From Candidatus Obscuribacter sp. (GTDB taxonomy: Bacteria; Cyanobacteriota; Vampirovibrionia; Obscuribacterales; Obscuribacteraceae), in the NCBI GenBank assembly GCA_021772095.1, contig JADYXR010000139.1, forward strand, positions 62,001 to 126,000: 64,000 nucleotides of DNA, written 5' to 3'. Numbering within the stretch: the first letter of the stretch is position 1; each line of letters opens with the position of its first letter. A program made the translations under genes and the position numbers. Under the pieces are notes generated by a model. The model ran no database searches. It worked only from the letters and a program-made list of their open reading frames with translations, and was not told where the DNA came from. This document shows positions 39,542-48,564 of the stretch, piece after piece.

Positions 39542-39582
39542 CTAAAAAAGAACAGAAACCCGGCAATAAAAATTGCCAGGTT
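39542..39582 (-). terminator. Rho-independent terminator downstream of rpmE
   Basis: On the minus strand a 10-bp stem ACCTGGCAAT / ATTGCCGGGT (one G-T wobble, 4-base loop) is followed by a T-rich tract with TTTTTT. It lies between the rpmE stop (39645) and pyrF start (39480), so it should end rpmE transcripts. Confidence 0.65.
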
Positions 39583-39644
39583 CATTTGAAGCGCGATAAG
39601 ACTGAACTTATCCTGATTGTCATGCGGCGGACCGCCGGACCAAT

Positions 39645-39863
39645 CTATACTTTGGCTTCTTCTTGTTTTTTAGCGTAGCGTTTGACGAATCTGTCTACGC
39701 GTCCTTCCGTATCAACGATCTTTTGTTGACCGGTGTAAAACGGATGGCAGCTGCTGCAGATTTCAACACGGATGGTCTCTTGTGTAGAGCCCATTTCAAC
39801 TTCTCCACCGCACACGCAGGTCGCTACGACTCTCTGGTACTTAGGATGAATGCCTTCTTTCAT
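39645..39863 (-). CDS. rpmE: 50S ribosomal protein L31
   Basis: 72 residues. [10 protein letters not shown] at the N-terminus, then a zinc site of the C+ form: CVCGGE and [13 protein letters not shown], then [10 protein letters not shown]. All four metal Cys positions expected for the zinc-binding form are visible (C-x-C and C-x-x-C). Canonical length. It is divergent from the small membrane-protein gene at 40067. Confidence 0.95.
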   Translation of the reverse strand: MKEGIHPKYQRVVATCVCGGEVEMGSTQETIRVEICSSCHPFYTGQQKIVDTEGRVDRFVKRYAKKQEEAKV

Positions 39864-40066
39864 GACGGACTTCCATTTAGATAATTTTTTGGCACACGAA
39901 CAATTTATAATAACAGAGCTTGCGCCCAGTTTAGCTTCCGGGCGGTTTCGTGTTACGGAATCTTACCAGAGTCGGTCACGTCAGCAGTAGTGCTCGCTGG
40001 GGAATAATGTTCTGAATAGCCGTAGACCATCGAATAACTTAACCCCGAAACGGAAAGAGGTGAATC

Positions 40067-40585
40067 TTGAACGACTCCGCCACATTGGAATCCCGGCGCC
40101 TTGACCCTGACGCTCCTATCGGTTTCCCTGTGTCGACCGTCAAGTTCTGGGTGATGTCGCTACTGACGATGAACCTCTACCTCGCATATTGGGCATTCAA
40201 GAATTTCGACAAGCTCAAGGCAAAGGGCAATAAGTGGATCAGCGCTATTTTTATAAAGTTTTCGTTCTTCTACCTGCTGGAAGGCATTGAAAACCAGGCT
40301 GCCAGCGCCGGAAAGCCCATTCACCTGCGAAAAATATTGCTGGCTGTTTGTTTCTTCCTGGTTGGCGTGCTCTCTGTCGCAACTTCGAAGAGTAGTCTTC
40401 TCAGTGTGATAGTGATGGTCCTCACTGTTATCCCTTGTGCAGTCGCTCAGCGTGCGCTTCTTAACGTTAATCAAGAGCTTCGTCCGGGCGCCGGCATCGA
40501 CTCGAAATTCTCATTTTGGGACATTGCCGGAGCTTCAATCGGCGGACTGCTTTTAGTGGTCGGATTTTTAGTGCCAACACCTTAA
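40067..40585 (+). CDS. Small membrane protein with three to four TM helices
   Basis: 172 residues. The start is TTG with a strong AGAGGTG five bases upstream. The N-terminal half has FPVSTVKFWVMSLLTMNLYL-AYWAFKNFDKL, a pattern seen in small DUF4234-like membrane proteins (tentative). Later helices lie at about 88-107, 112-130 and 148-168. Function unknown. The 100 bases after the stop contain a direct repeat TTGCTCACTACAT and no gene. Confidence 0.65.
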   Translation: MNDSATLESRRLDPDAPIGFPVSTVKFWVMSLLTMNLYLAYWAFKNFDKLKAKGNKWISAIFIKFSFFYLLEGIENQAASAGKPIHLRKILLAVCFFLVGVLSVATSKSSLLSVIVMVLTVIPCAVAQRALLNVNQELRPGAGIDSKFSFWDIAGASIGGLLLVVGFLVPTP

Positions 40586-40685
40586 GCGCAAGCACCTGGA
40601 TTTAAACCGACCGTCGATCCGCGCAGCGGCTCTCTGCCGCTTGCTCACTACATCGCTCCGTTTGCTCACTACATTACTTAGCGAT

Positions 40686-41969
40686 TTATTCCGCAGTGTT
40701 TTTCCTGATAAGTCGAAACACGGGATAGCTTAAGGCAAGTAGCAAAACTGCATATGGTGCGTTCTGTTGATCCGTGATAATCGATCCGGTCAGGAACAGA
40801 ATTGAGCCAGCCAGAGCTATTCCGGTAGTCCAGGGATAGCCCCAGGCGCGGTATGGGCGCGGTAATTCCGGTTCCCTTCTTCTGAGCAGGAGAAGGGAGA
40901 GGTAAGAGAGCGTGTAATTGGCGACGAAGAAAAATGAGAGCATCGCGATTACTCTCTCGAACGAACCCATTACAAAAAGAATCCCGGCTACCGTGCTTAG
41001 CCAAAGTGCTAAAACAGGGGTACCACCTGGATTGACTCGAGCGGCCCGCTTCCAAAAGAGGCCATCGGTGGCCATGGCGTAGAGAATTCTAGAGCAAAAC
41101 AGTTGCACTGCATTGATGCAACTTAAAAGTGAAACGACCATGACTGAACGAATAATGATGTCGCCGTGTTCGCCAAAAATGCGTTGAGCTGCGGTTCCTA
41201 AAGCGAAGTTGTTGCCGGCGATTTCACTGAGCGGGAGAACATAAAGAGTGGCAGCGTTCAAAAACAAGTAGATCGCCACGATTGAAAAGACGCTTCCAAA
41301 GATTGCGCGCGATATGGAACGCCCGATGTCTTCTACTTCTTCACCGAAGTAAATCACTCCATTCCAGCCGTCGATTGTGTAAAGCACCGCCTGCAGTGCC
41401 AGCATGATGGCGACCACAAGTGACCATCCGGTTGGAAGAGGTGGATTCACTGCCGCTTTCGCTACTTCGTGCGCAGGACCGCCGAGCAAAAAGCATGCTG
41501 CGATTAAAACTAAAAATGCCGCGGTCTTTAATGCCGACGTGATCAGTTGGGTGGAACTGCCCCATCGAACCCCGCGCCATTGCAGGATTGCGAAGCCTGC
41601 GATCGTCGAGACCGCGATTGCCTTTTCCAATCCCGCTGTCTGGGGAATTAGTTTTGCGACATACTCTGCTATCACGATGGCGACTGCTGCCATTGTTCCA
41701 CAACAGGACAACCAGTCGCTCCAGCCGACTACGAAACCGGCATAGTCGCCCAGAGCGCGTCTGGAAAAATTGTATTGACCGCCACTGCGAGGAATCGCTG
41801 CGCCAAGTTCTGCAAGCGAAGACGCGCCGCACAGGGCGTAGAGTCCACCGACTAACCAGATGCCCAGGAAGAAAACAGGATCCGGCAACCATTGTGCGAT
41901 GTTGCCCGGGGTTCTAACGATGCCGGCGGCAATCGTGTTGCCCACGGCCACGGCAATCCCGAACCACAT
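40686..41969 (-). CDS. APC-family amino acid permease
   Basis: 427 residues and about 12 TM helices. The first helix has the family pattern GNTIAAGIVRTPG, and ELGAAIPRSGGQYNFSRRAL matches the conserved TM2-loop of APC transporters. The only ATG (41969) lies at the edge of the first helix. The frame stays open for 24 further codons upstream, encoding GKLLKILG immediately before it, with CTG at 42041 as the only plausible earlier start and no ATG, GTG or TTG. The true N-terminus may therefore start at CTG. Substrate unknown. It directly follows the GerMN gene on the same strand. Confidence 0.88.
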   Translation of the reverse strand: MWFGIAVAVGNTIAAGIVRTPGNIAQWLPDPVFFLGIWLVGGLYALCGASSLAELGAAIPRSGGQYNFSRRALGDYAGFVVGWSDWLSCCGTMAAVAIVIAEYVAKLIPQTAGLEKAIAVSTIAGFAILQWRGVRWGSSTQLITSALKTAAFLVLIAACFLLGGPAHEVAKAAVNPPLPTGWSLVVAIMLALQAVLYTIDGWNGVIYFGEEVEDIGRSISRAIFGSVFSIVAIYLFLNAATLYVLPLSEIAGNNFALGTAAQRIFGEHGDIIIRSVMVVSLLSCINAVQLFCSRILYAMATDGLFWKRAARVNPGGTPVLALWLSTVAGILFVMGSFERVIAMLSFFFVANYTLSYLSLLLLRRREPELPRPYRAWGYPWTTGIALAGSILFLTGSIITDQQNAPYAVLLLALSYPVFRLIRKNTAE

Positions 41970-42044
41970 ACCAAGAATCTTGAGGAGCTTGCCTCTTCCT
42001 TCGGTAGTGGCGTCAGTAGTGTCAGGTTGGCTGGTAGTCAGTTT

Positions 42045-42620
42045 TTAATTGAACTCAGGTTGGATGTTGATTGGTTGCGCGATTTCCAATCCATCGGCGC
42101 TGGATGCCGTGAGCCTTTCGCCTTCGATGTTGACGAAAATGTCCACATCGCCTTCAATGTCTTTTACTGTTCGTGCCAGTTGCTGAAGTCGTGTTTCCAA
42201 CGAGGTTGGACCACCACCCGAGGCAAAGCGCTTGGATAGGTTGATTTCAACATTGCCTGGATTTTTTTTGATTCCTAAAAGAATGGTGCCTCTGGGAATT
42301 TCGGTACCGAAACCCTGGTTAGCATCGGCTCGGTCAGGACCCTGGAGCAGTTCTTCCACGGCGCAGGTGAGTGCATCGTTCGAAGTTTTAGGGCGTGAGA
42401 CTGCCGTCAATTCCAGGTTGCTGGCTTCTTCTTTGACAAACCAGACGTTCAGGTTTTTTCCTCGTGGCACGTACTCGCCGACGACTTTGCTATTCGTCTT
42501 GGTGCCACCACCCATGGGGATGAAGCCACACGAGCTTACACTGGACACTATTAGCCCGAGCGCCAGTCCTGCTGCCAGTCCTCGAGAGAGCGTTTTTGTA
42601 TTCAATCCTGCGTTATTCAT
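42045..42620 (-). CDS. GerMN-domain lipoprotein
   Basis: 191 residues. A lipoprotein signal with a lipobox ending SVSSC (Cys about 30) is followed by a GerMN domain (about 50-180), seen in LNVWFVKEEASNLELTAVSR, CAVEELLQGPD, IPRGTILLGI and VEINLSKRFASGG. GerMN domains occur in spore-germination and envelope lipoproteins and are thought to act at peptidoglycan. GGAG lies just before the ATG. The permease follows and the DUF2993-like gene precedes on the same strand. Confidence 0.85.
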   Translation of the reverse strand: MNNAGLNTKTLSRGLAAGLALGLIVSSVSSCGFIPMGGGTKTNSKVVGEYVPRGKNLNVWFVKEEASNLELTAVSRPKTSNDALTCAVEELLQGPDRADANQGFGTEIPRGTILLGIKKNPGNVEINLSKRFASGGGPTSLETRLQQLARTVKDIEGDVDIFVNIEGERLTASSADGLEIAQPINIQPEFN

Positions 42621-42734
42621 ATGTGCTCCAGTCTAGTTTTTATCGAACAGATGATGCTTCGCATCACTCCTGGATTTAGCTGATTGTTGGCTTGCTGATT
42701 GTCTTGGCAACTTGTTCGATTCATCAGGACTAGA

Positions 42735-43778
42735 TTACAGTGGTGGCGCTTTCTTGGCTACTTGTGGCTTATAGTCTTTTGGAACCAGCAACAAATTTCC
42801 CTCACCTTTCACGACGTCGTCTTTTACGTCCAATGCTAGAAGCCTGAAGGCATGCGTCTTTCGGTCATATCTGCTGAAGCGAACAATTGGATTGATCAGG
42901 TCGGCTATGAATGTTGAAAACTTTTCCGGCTCTACGATCAGTGGCGATTCCACTTTTAAATTATCAAGAACGATCTCATCATTTGCCACCAGCTTTGGGG
43001 TCGCTTCAATAACGAGCGGAACACCAGTATCTTCGCTAGCGCCTTTCGTAACAAGGGTTCCGGCGATCTTGACTAGGCCCTTATCGATTTCAACTTGAGG
43101 CTTTAAAACTTCCAGCTCTGCATCGCCTAATCCAGGCAAATCGAGTTTGAATCCGCGAATCGCTTTTGTAATTTCCTGGGTAGCAAGCGCCCTGGTGACA
43201 TCCTCTTTACTGACGTCGCCACTAACCACGATATTGACCGGATTGTTGAGACCGCGTTTTTTATTCTTACCTTTGAAAGGTGAGAACCATACTGGGTTCT
43301 TTGAAGACGCTGATACGGAGCCAACTTGGATGCCTTCTACTTGTGCGTTCTTCAAACTCACATCGACTGATTTTAGCTTTCCTGCCATTAAATCAGTAAA
43401 GCTGTAAGTTTTTACCTTCACTTTTACTTTGCCGCCGACCTTGTGGTGAATGACAGCCCCAGCCACTTTTCCGGCCACCACGCCGGTGAGCCAATTAACG
43501 CCGGTGACTTGTTGAACTGTGCGACTGATTTTATTGCCGATTGGAAACGGAGGCGGTTGGCTTTCAGGTTTCTTCTGAACTAAGGGTTTCGATGCGGGCT
43601 GGGATGCGGCGGCTGCGCTTTTAGCATTAGGGGCAGTCTCTTTCGAATCGGCCGCCGCATAGGCGACCGGCACCAGATGCGGTACCAACCCAAACGCCAC
43701 GATTAAGGCAACGGACAACCTGATGGCTGCTGCTGATCGACGTTGTTTGAATTTTGACTGAATCGAGTGTTTCGTCAT
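42735..43778 (-). CDS. Exported DUF2993 (LmeA-like) protein
   Basis: 347 residues. Signal peptide (about 18-42, ending AYAAA), a Lys/Pro/Ser-rich linker (about 45-80), then a DUF2993-type domain (about 85-330). Diagnostic stretches are YSFTDLMAGKLKSVDVSLKN, VEGIQVGSVSA, and VNIVVSGDVSKEDVTRAL. DUF2993 proteins are common in cyanobacteria and actinobacteria; the LmeA member binds phospholipids and acts in envelope glycolipid maturation. An envelope-lipid role is an inference. Confidence 0.82.
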   Translation of the reverse strand: MTKHSIQSKFKQRRSAAAIRLSVALIVAFGLVPHLVPVAYAAADSKETAPNAKSAAAASQPASKPLVQKKPESQPPPFPIGNKISRTVQQVTGVNWLTGVVAGKVAGAVIHHKVGGKVKVKVKTYSFTDLMAGKLKSVDVSLKNAQVEGIQVGSVSASSKNPVWFSPFKGKNKKRGLNNPVNIVVSGDVSKEDVTRALATQEITKAIRGFKLDLPGLGDAELEVLKPQVEIDKGLVKIAGTLVTKGASEDTGVPLVIEATPKLVANDEIVLDNLKVESPLIVEPEKFSTFIADLINPIVRFSRYDRKTHAFRLLALDVKDDVVKGEGNLLLVPKDYKPQVAKKAPPL

Positions 43779-43971
43779 GCGGAATATGGGGCGTTCAACT
43801 TCGGAAAGGCTGATTGTATCGAGGTTGAGAGCTTAGCAGAAATGTCAATATGCGCCAAGAACATTTGCTTAAGGGTGGTTTCGAATCACGGTTGAAAGGC
43901 TGTCCACAGGTGGCTTGAGGCTGATATTAACAACGATCGGCTCTCTCGTTTAACTTGCTCCGCGAAACGGT

Positions 43972-44508
43972 ATGAATTCGATAACTCGGGAATCTCGTAG
44001 ACCGTTTCAGTCAGATTGCAAAGTGAATTATTCAGAGTACGAAGAATGGATCAAACTCGCTGCCGCATCAGCTGCGGAAGATTCGCGTTTGTCATTCGCG
44101 TGCGAAACCGTGCGAGCGCTCAACATTGAGGCCCGCGGCGCGATTCAGAATGAACTTACCGCGCGAGAGCGGCAGCTGATCGCCAGCATCGTTGATGGCT
44201 TAGAGGGCAATCCTGACCTCATGCGTGAGAATCTGGAAGAATTGGAAACTCTGCTCTATGAAGACCAGGACAGAAAAGTCAGGTACATTCCCAGTCTCAC
44301 CGAGTTTTTGTGCTCAATCGCACATTTTTTAGATTATAGAGACTCGTCGAATCCCGCTTACATAGCGGCTATTGGACTGAACATCATTAACGTGATCGAC
44401 TATGCCGTAAGCGGACAGGTTGACGGCTACTCGATTGCCGACATTCTGGTTTCAGAAGATATGCGCGCCGAAATCGAAAGGCAAGAACGCCTGTTGATGG
44501 TCGACTAA
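43972..44508 (+). CDS. Soluble helical protein, unknown
   Basis: 178 residues, predicted mostly helical and acidic. No signal peptide or TM. Recognisable segments such as SRLSFACETVRALNIEAR and PSLTEFLCSIAHFLDYR do not let me assign a family. The stop is followed by three imperfect copies of a roughly 17-base repeat (CAGGCGCATCACA-like, 44520-44575). Confidence 0.55.
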   Translation: MNSITRESRRPFQSDCKVNYSEYEEWIKLAAASAAEDSRLSFACETVRALNIEARGAIQNELTARERQLIASIVDGLEGNPDLMRENLEELETLLYEDQDRKVRYIPSLTEFLCSIAHFLDYRDSSNPAYIAAIGLNIINVIDYAVSGQVDGYSIADILVSEDMRAEIERQERLLMVD

Positions 44509-44586
44509 GCGATAGCAACAGAACAGGCGCATCACAGAACAAGCGCATCACAAGACAGGCCAGTCACAAGAACAAGAGCGTCGCTT

Positions 44587-45468
44587 CTATCTGCCGCCTG
44601 GTCGATTCGGATCGTTATCGTCCCGAGGTCTCATCCGAAGCTTCTCGTTGAGCGCTTCTTTCAATAGTTCGTTCTGTCTCAAGAGCGCCTTCAAGTGCTC
44701 GTTAGCGATTGCCAACTCGGCTTGCAGCTCGGCCACAGTCTGCTCGTGGCTGATGCCGGTCACAGGGTCGCGTCCTGGCATCTTCGGCAGGAGCACATAA
44801 CCTAGTTGCACCGCTTTCAGTGCTGCTGCGGTTCTTGTCGGAACTTTCAACTTGGCGAGAATGCACTCGATGTGTTTCTCAACCGTGCGGAGCTTCATGT
44901 CTAGCTCTTCTGCAATTTCTTTGTTTCTCAAATCCAATCGGATCAGAACTTCAATTTCACGATCCGTCAGACTGCAATTGGGCATGCTGGTCGTGGGCTG
45001 CTGCTTAACCAGTTGCGTGATCTTCGGATCGCAGTATGGCAAGCCGCGCGTCACCTGTTCGATCGCTTCGAACAATGTTCTTGGTCCGGAACTCTTAAGG
45101 CAGAAGCCGCGGGCGCCTGCACGAATGAGCTGGTTGTGATACTTGGTGGCGTGATAAGAATCCGTGAGGACTAGAACGTGAGAGTTCGGCAGCTCTTGGG
45201 CGACTCTGCGGCAAACTTCCACACCGTTTAAAACATCCAGATCGACATCCATGATGATGAAGTCCGGTCGCATGCGGCGAATAATTTCAGTCGCTGCCAT
45301 ACCATCGGCGGCTTCGCCAACGATTTCAACGACTTCCGATACCACCCTTTTTAAGCCGAAACGAATCAGCTCATGCCTCTCACAAAGCACTGTTCTAGGT
45401 CGGAAAACCGACGGTGGTCGGTTGCCTGACATTGGTTGTAGTCCCTGGTCCAATTGAGTCTCCGCCAA
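44587..45468 (-). CDS. NarL/LuxR-family response regulator with coiled-coil tail
   Basis: 293 residues. REC domain (about 27-145): the phosphorylatable Asp is in FIIMDVDLD and the conserved Lys in CLKSSG. The first motif reads CERHEL where ADDH is usual, so one acidic pocket residue appears to be Arg. The LuxR helix-turn-helix (about 165-225) contains LTDREIEVLIRLDLRNKEIA and RTVEKHIECILAKLKV. A coiled-coil tail of about 60 residues (VAELQAELAIANEHLKALLR) is unusual. No sensor kinase is adjacent. Confidence 0.88.
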   Translation of the reverse strand: MAETQLDQGLQPMSGNRPPSVFRPRTVLCERHELIRFGLKRVVSEVVEIVGEAADGMAATEIIRRMRPDFIIMDVDLDVLNGVEVCRRVAQELPNSHVLVLTDSYHATKYHNQLIRAGARGFCLKSSGPRTLFEAIEQVTRGLPYCDPKITQLVKQQPTTSMPNCSLTDREIEVLIRLDLRNKEIAEELDMKLRTVEKHIECILAKLKVPTRTAAALKAVQLGYVLLPKMPGRDPVTGISHEQTVAELQAELAIANEHLKALLRQNELLKEALNEKLRMRPRDDNDPNRPGGR

Positions 45469-45777
45469 TTTGTGCCTTGTACTAAGTTATATACGCGATT
45501 GGGCTAATGTGGATATTTTGCGCTCCCGGCCAATCGAATCGGCTTTCATTTTAGCAATCGTGGACCAAAGTACGAACGTTTAAGGTCATGACCTTCATTA
45601 TGCAAGGTTAATAGTATATTGCTCGATCGTCAACTGGGACGTGTGATTGAGGCTTAACTACGGTTGTGATCTTCGCACTTCACAGGCAGATAAAAGTTAA
45701 AACATGTAGTTGTGATGGGCATTCAAGAACTCTTCCGCTTGACTGGCTAAGGTATAGATTAGCCTGACCGATATTCT
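45469..45777. promoter_or_regulatory. Divergent intergenic region with a 14-bp perfect palindrome
   Basis: This 309-base gap lies between the response-regulator gene (minus) and the TPR-RDD gene (plus). It contains no gene I can support. At 45582-45595 there is a perfect palindrome, AAGGTCATGACCTT, a plausible operator. I could not assign convincing -35/-10 boxes. Confidence 0.4.
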
Positions 45778-47226
45778 GTGAATATAAAATCAGTCATGAG
45801 CACTATTCAGAAATCAATGAGACTCCACGGTCTTCGAGCATACCTATATGGATTGACCGGCTTGATGAATGTCGTGCTTTTGCGATTCAAAGCCGCGGAA
45901 GCTTGCATGAATCGTGGCATCGAGTTGTCACCAGGGCTGGCTTATAACTATGGGCTGCGCGCTTACACGCGTCTTTGCCTCGACGATCTGGATGGCGCCA
46001 TCGAAGATTGCACATCGAAACTCGAACTTTCACCCAACGACGCAGGCACATTCGCGCTGCGGGGCTGGGCGCATTATCTCTCCCACAATTACGAACAAGT
46101 CGCAGTCGACATGGAAAGATCGATTCAACTTGAACCGGCACGCCGGTGGTATCACTTTGATTGTTTGCGTTTAGTCGACGCATATCGAGAGCTCGATGAT
46201 CAAAACAAGATAATTTCTTTTGTGACCGAAACGATTAAACCTGGTCTGGAACGCTCGCTGCTCGTCGAACTTCTCAGCCGGCGCGCGCACGCCTATAAGC
46301 TAATCGGGTACGACGACAAGTCGATTCTCGATTACAACAACGCTATCGACTTAGCTTCCAAAGCAGAGATGATTGAACTTTATGCGGAGCGATCTAAAGT
46401 CTATGAAAAACTGAGACTGGAAGATTTGTCCGAAAAAGACAGGATGACTTCGTCGCAATTGCTTTCACACAAAGCTCAAATGACTGAGTGGTTGCCGGCT
46501 AACCCACCGCAGCGATTTATCGCTCAAGTAATAGATGGTGCCGTGGTGGGTTGCTTGAGTGCGTTCTTTGTCTTTGTCGTCGCCAATGGTGTCGATATCG
46601 CCTGTGGTGGCAGCCCTACTCACTTCGTTTTTGAAATGAGTCAATGGCAGCCTCTGGTCCTGGTCACTTTCGTTGTCGGCGTTCTCGACGCGTTGTTGGT
46701 TTGTGTCGGACCGTTATTGATTGTTGTTTGCATTTCAATGTTGATTGCGTCAGGACAAACCGTCGAGTTGATGTCGCTTGCCTCGCCGCTCTCCCACCCG
46801 GAGTTGGGGCTTCTTGTTTCCGTTTCGGTCGTTGTAGTGATCAATTGGTTGTATCACGCGCTGATGGAAGGCTCACCCAAAGAATCCACTCTGGGTAAGT
46901 CTGTTTTTCGTCTCCGCGTCACGGATTTCGAAGGAGCAAGATTGCGATTCAATCAATCCAGCACTCGACATTTTTTGAAAATCATTCCGTCATCTATTGT
47001 GATCGCCGCGGTTGTTCTTTTGTCGATCGCCGCTTTAGATAGCGGCGGCACGGTCTTTATCAGAGCTGTTCTTGCGCTCGTCTCGATTTTTCTTTTCGTC
47101 CTCGGCATCATGTCGCTGGCAAGTCCCGGAGTGCACAATTGCTTCGCCGGATGCCTTGTCACCGACAATCACCTGTACGCGCCAAGTTTTAAAAACCTGC
47201 TCTCTGGACCGATGGACCAAGATTGA
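45778..47226 (+). CDS. TPR and RDD-family membrane protein
   Basis: 482 residues. TPR-like repeats (about 35-230), seen in ACMNRGIELSPGLAYNYGL, AIEDCTSKLELSPNDAGTFA and VDMERSIQLEPARRWYH, then an RDD domain (about 240-470). The RDD part has PPQRFIAQVIDGAVVGCL, multiple TM helices, and ESTLGKSVFRLRVTDFEG. RDD proteins are small membrane proteins linked to ion transport. The start is GTG at 45778; an ATG at 45796 is an alternative. Confidence 0.82.
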   Translation: MNIKSVMSTIQKSMRLHGLRAYLYGLTGLMNVVLLRFKAAEACMNRGIELSPGLAYNYGLRAYTRLCLDDLDGAIEDCTSKLELSPNDAGTFALRGWAHYLSHNYEQVAVDMERSIQLEPARRWYHFDCLRLVDAYRELDDQNKIISFVTETIKPGLERSLLVELLSRRAHAYKLIGYDDKSILDYNNAIDLASKAEMIELYAERSKVYEKLRLEDLSEKDRMTSSQLLSHKAQMTEWLPANPPQRFIAQVIDGAVVGCLSAFFVFVVANGVDIACGGSPTHFVFEMSQWQPLVLVTFVVGVLDALLVCVGPLLIVVCISMLIASGQTVELMSLASPLSHPELGLLVSVSVVVVINWLYHALMEGSPKESTLGKSVFRLRVTDFEGARLRFNQSSTRHFLKIIPSSIVIAAVVLLSIAALDSGGTVFIRAVLALVSIFLFVLGIMSLASPGVHNCFAGCLVTDNHLYAPSFKNLLSGPMDQD

Positions 47227-47303
47227 ATCAGTAAACAGTAACCTTTGACGATGTGCACCAGAACGATGGAAATCAGAACGATGGCAACCAGTCGAGAGAA
47301 AGA

Positions 47304-48554
47304 ATGCGAATTCGCAGCATAGAAATTCTTGGATATCGATCTCTTAGAGAAGTCAGGCTGGAACTGGCTGGTGTAACTATTTTCGTTGGACCAAATGGTT
47401 GTGGAAAGAGTAACGTTTACCAGGCTATTCAACTTTTGGCCAGCGCCGCAAACGGCCAATTCGCCCGACGAATCGCCGAAGAAGGCGGTATTCGCTCAAT
47501 CTTGTGGGCCGGCCCACGAACGCAGGATGAAGACGAGCGCGCTCGACTTGGTATCACCTTTGACGAACTTGAGTACCAAATCGAATTTGGCCGTGTCGCA
47601 GCAAATTTGCGAATGATGGACCATCAAGATTTTTTGCATCCTGAAGATGATGATGCAGGGCTGAATTTGTTCAAAGACGATCCTGACATCAAAATCGAAA
47701 AGGTGCAGCTTCTAGCTGGTAAAAAGAAAATTGAGATGCTCGCCCGTAAAGGGAATTCCATTACGGCCAAGAACATGGAAGGGCGTTCAGTTCAATATCC
47801 GGGGCGGGTTCACGAGAGTGAGTCTGTTTTATCCGAGTTGCGAGAACCTCAGAAATTTCCTGAATTGACGACGCTTCGTTCTTTGTTCATGGATTGGCGT
47901 TTCTATCACGATTTCAGAACCGATCTGCAATCGCCTATTCGAGATAATCAGTTGGCTACACTCACGCCCATTCTTGCCCACGATGGACGAGACCTCGCGG
48001 CTGCGATTGCCACCATCAGATCGATTGCCGATCGGAGTTTATTCGACGAACATATTGACCGAGCTTTTCCTGGTTCTGCCATCGAAATTGAATCGGAGGA
48101 TGGCGAATTGACACTAACCATGACTGTTCCCGGGTTATTTCGTCCTTTGGTTGCTCGTGAACTTTCTGATGGCACACTGCAATATCTTTGCCTGCTTGCC
48201 GCATTACTAACTCCTCGCCCGGCTTCTTTCATGGTGTTCAATGAACCGGAAACGAGCATTCATTCGGATCTTTATGAACCGCTTGCAGAGCTAATATTGG
48301 CGGCATCAAAGCATTCCCAAATTTTGATGACTACGCACTCGAAAGATCTTGCCGACTTCATCAAAGCTAAGGGAAGTTGCAAAATTATTGAGCTTGAGAA
48401 AGTCGCAGGTGCAACCAATGTGCGCGGCTCGACGGTGATTTCTCGTGAAATTGAGGATGATGACGATGAGGCTGCCGCCGTGCGGGCGTTTCGTTCCGGC
48501 TCGAAGAAAACGGCGCCGACTGACGGTGAGTACGAAGATGACGATGCCGACTGA
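47304..48554 (+). CDS. COG4637-like ABC-type ATPase, first of a tandem pair
   Basis: 416 residues. RecF/SMC-like ATPase fold: Walker A GPNGCGKSNVYQA (about 30), ABC signature region LSDGTLQYL, Walker B MVFNEPETSIH and H-loop TTHSKDL. Between them EEGGIRSILWAGPR is typical of the COG4637 predicted-ATPase family. The C-terminus is strongly acidic (EYEDDDAD). I chose the ATG at 47304, preceded by AGAGAAAG, over the ATG at 47253. Its paralogue starts 10 bases after its stop. Such ATPases often accompany nucleases in defence loci; the role here is unknown. Confidence 0.85.
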   Translation: MRIRSIEILGYRSLREVRLELAGVTIFVGPNGCGKSNVYQAIQLLASAANGQFARRIAEEGGIRSILWAGPRTQDEDERARLGITFDELEYQIEFGRVAANLRMMDHQDFLHPEDDDAGLNLFKDDPDIKIEKVQLLAGKKKIEMLARKGNSITAKNMEGRSVQYPGRVHESESVLSELREPQKFPELTTLRSLFMDWRFYHDFRTDLQSPIRDNQLATLTPILAHDGRDLAAAIATIRSIADRSLFDEHIDRAFPGSAIEIESEDGELTLTMTVPGLFRPLVARELSDGTLQYLCLLAALLTPRPASFMVFNEPETSIHSDLYEPLAELILAASKHSQILMTTHSKDLADFIKAKGSCKIIELEKVAGATNVRGSTVISREIEDDDDEAAAVRAFRSGSKKTAPTDGEYEDDDAD

Positions 48555-48564
48555 GGTATAGGGA

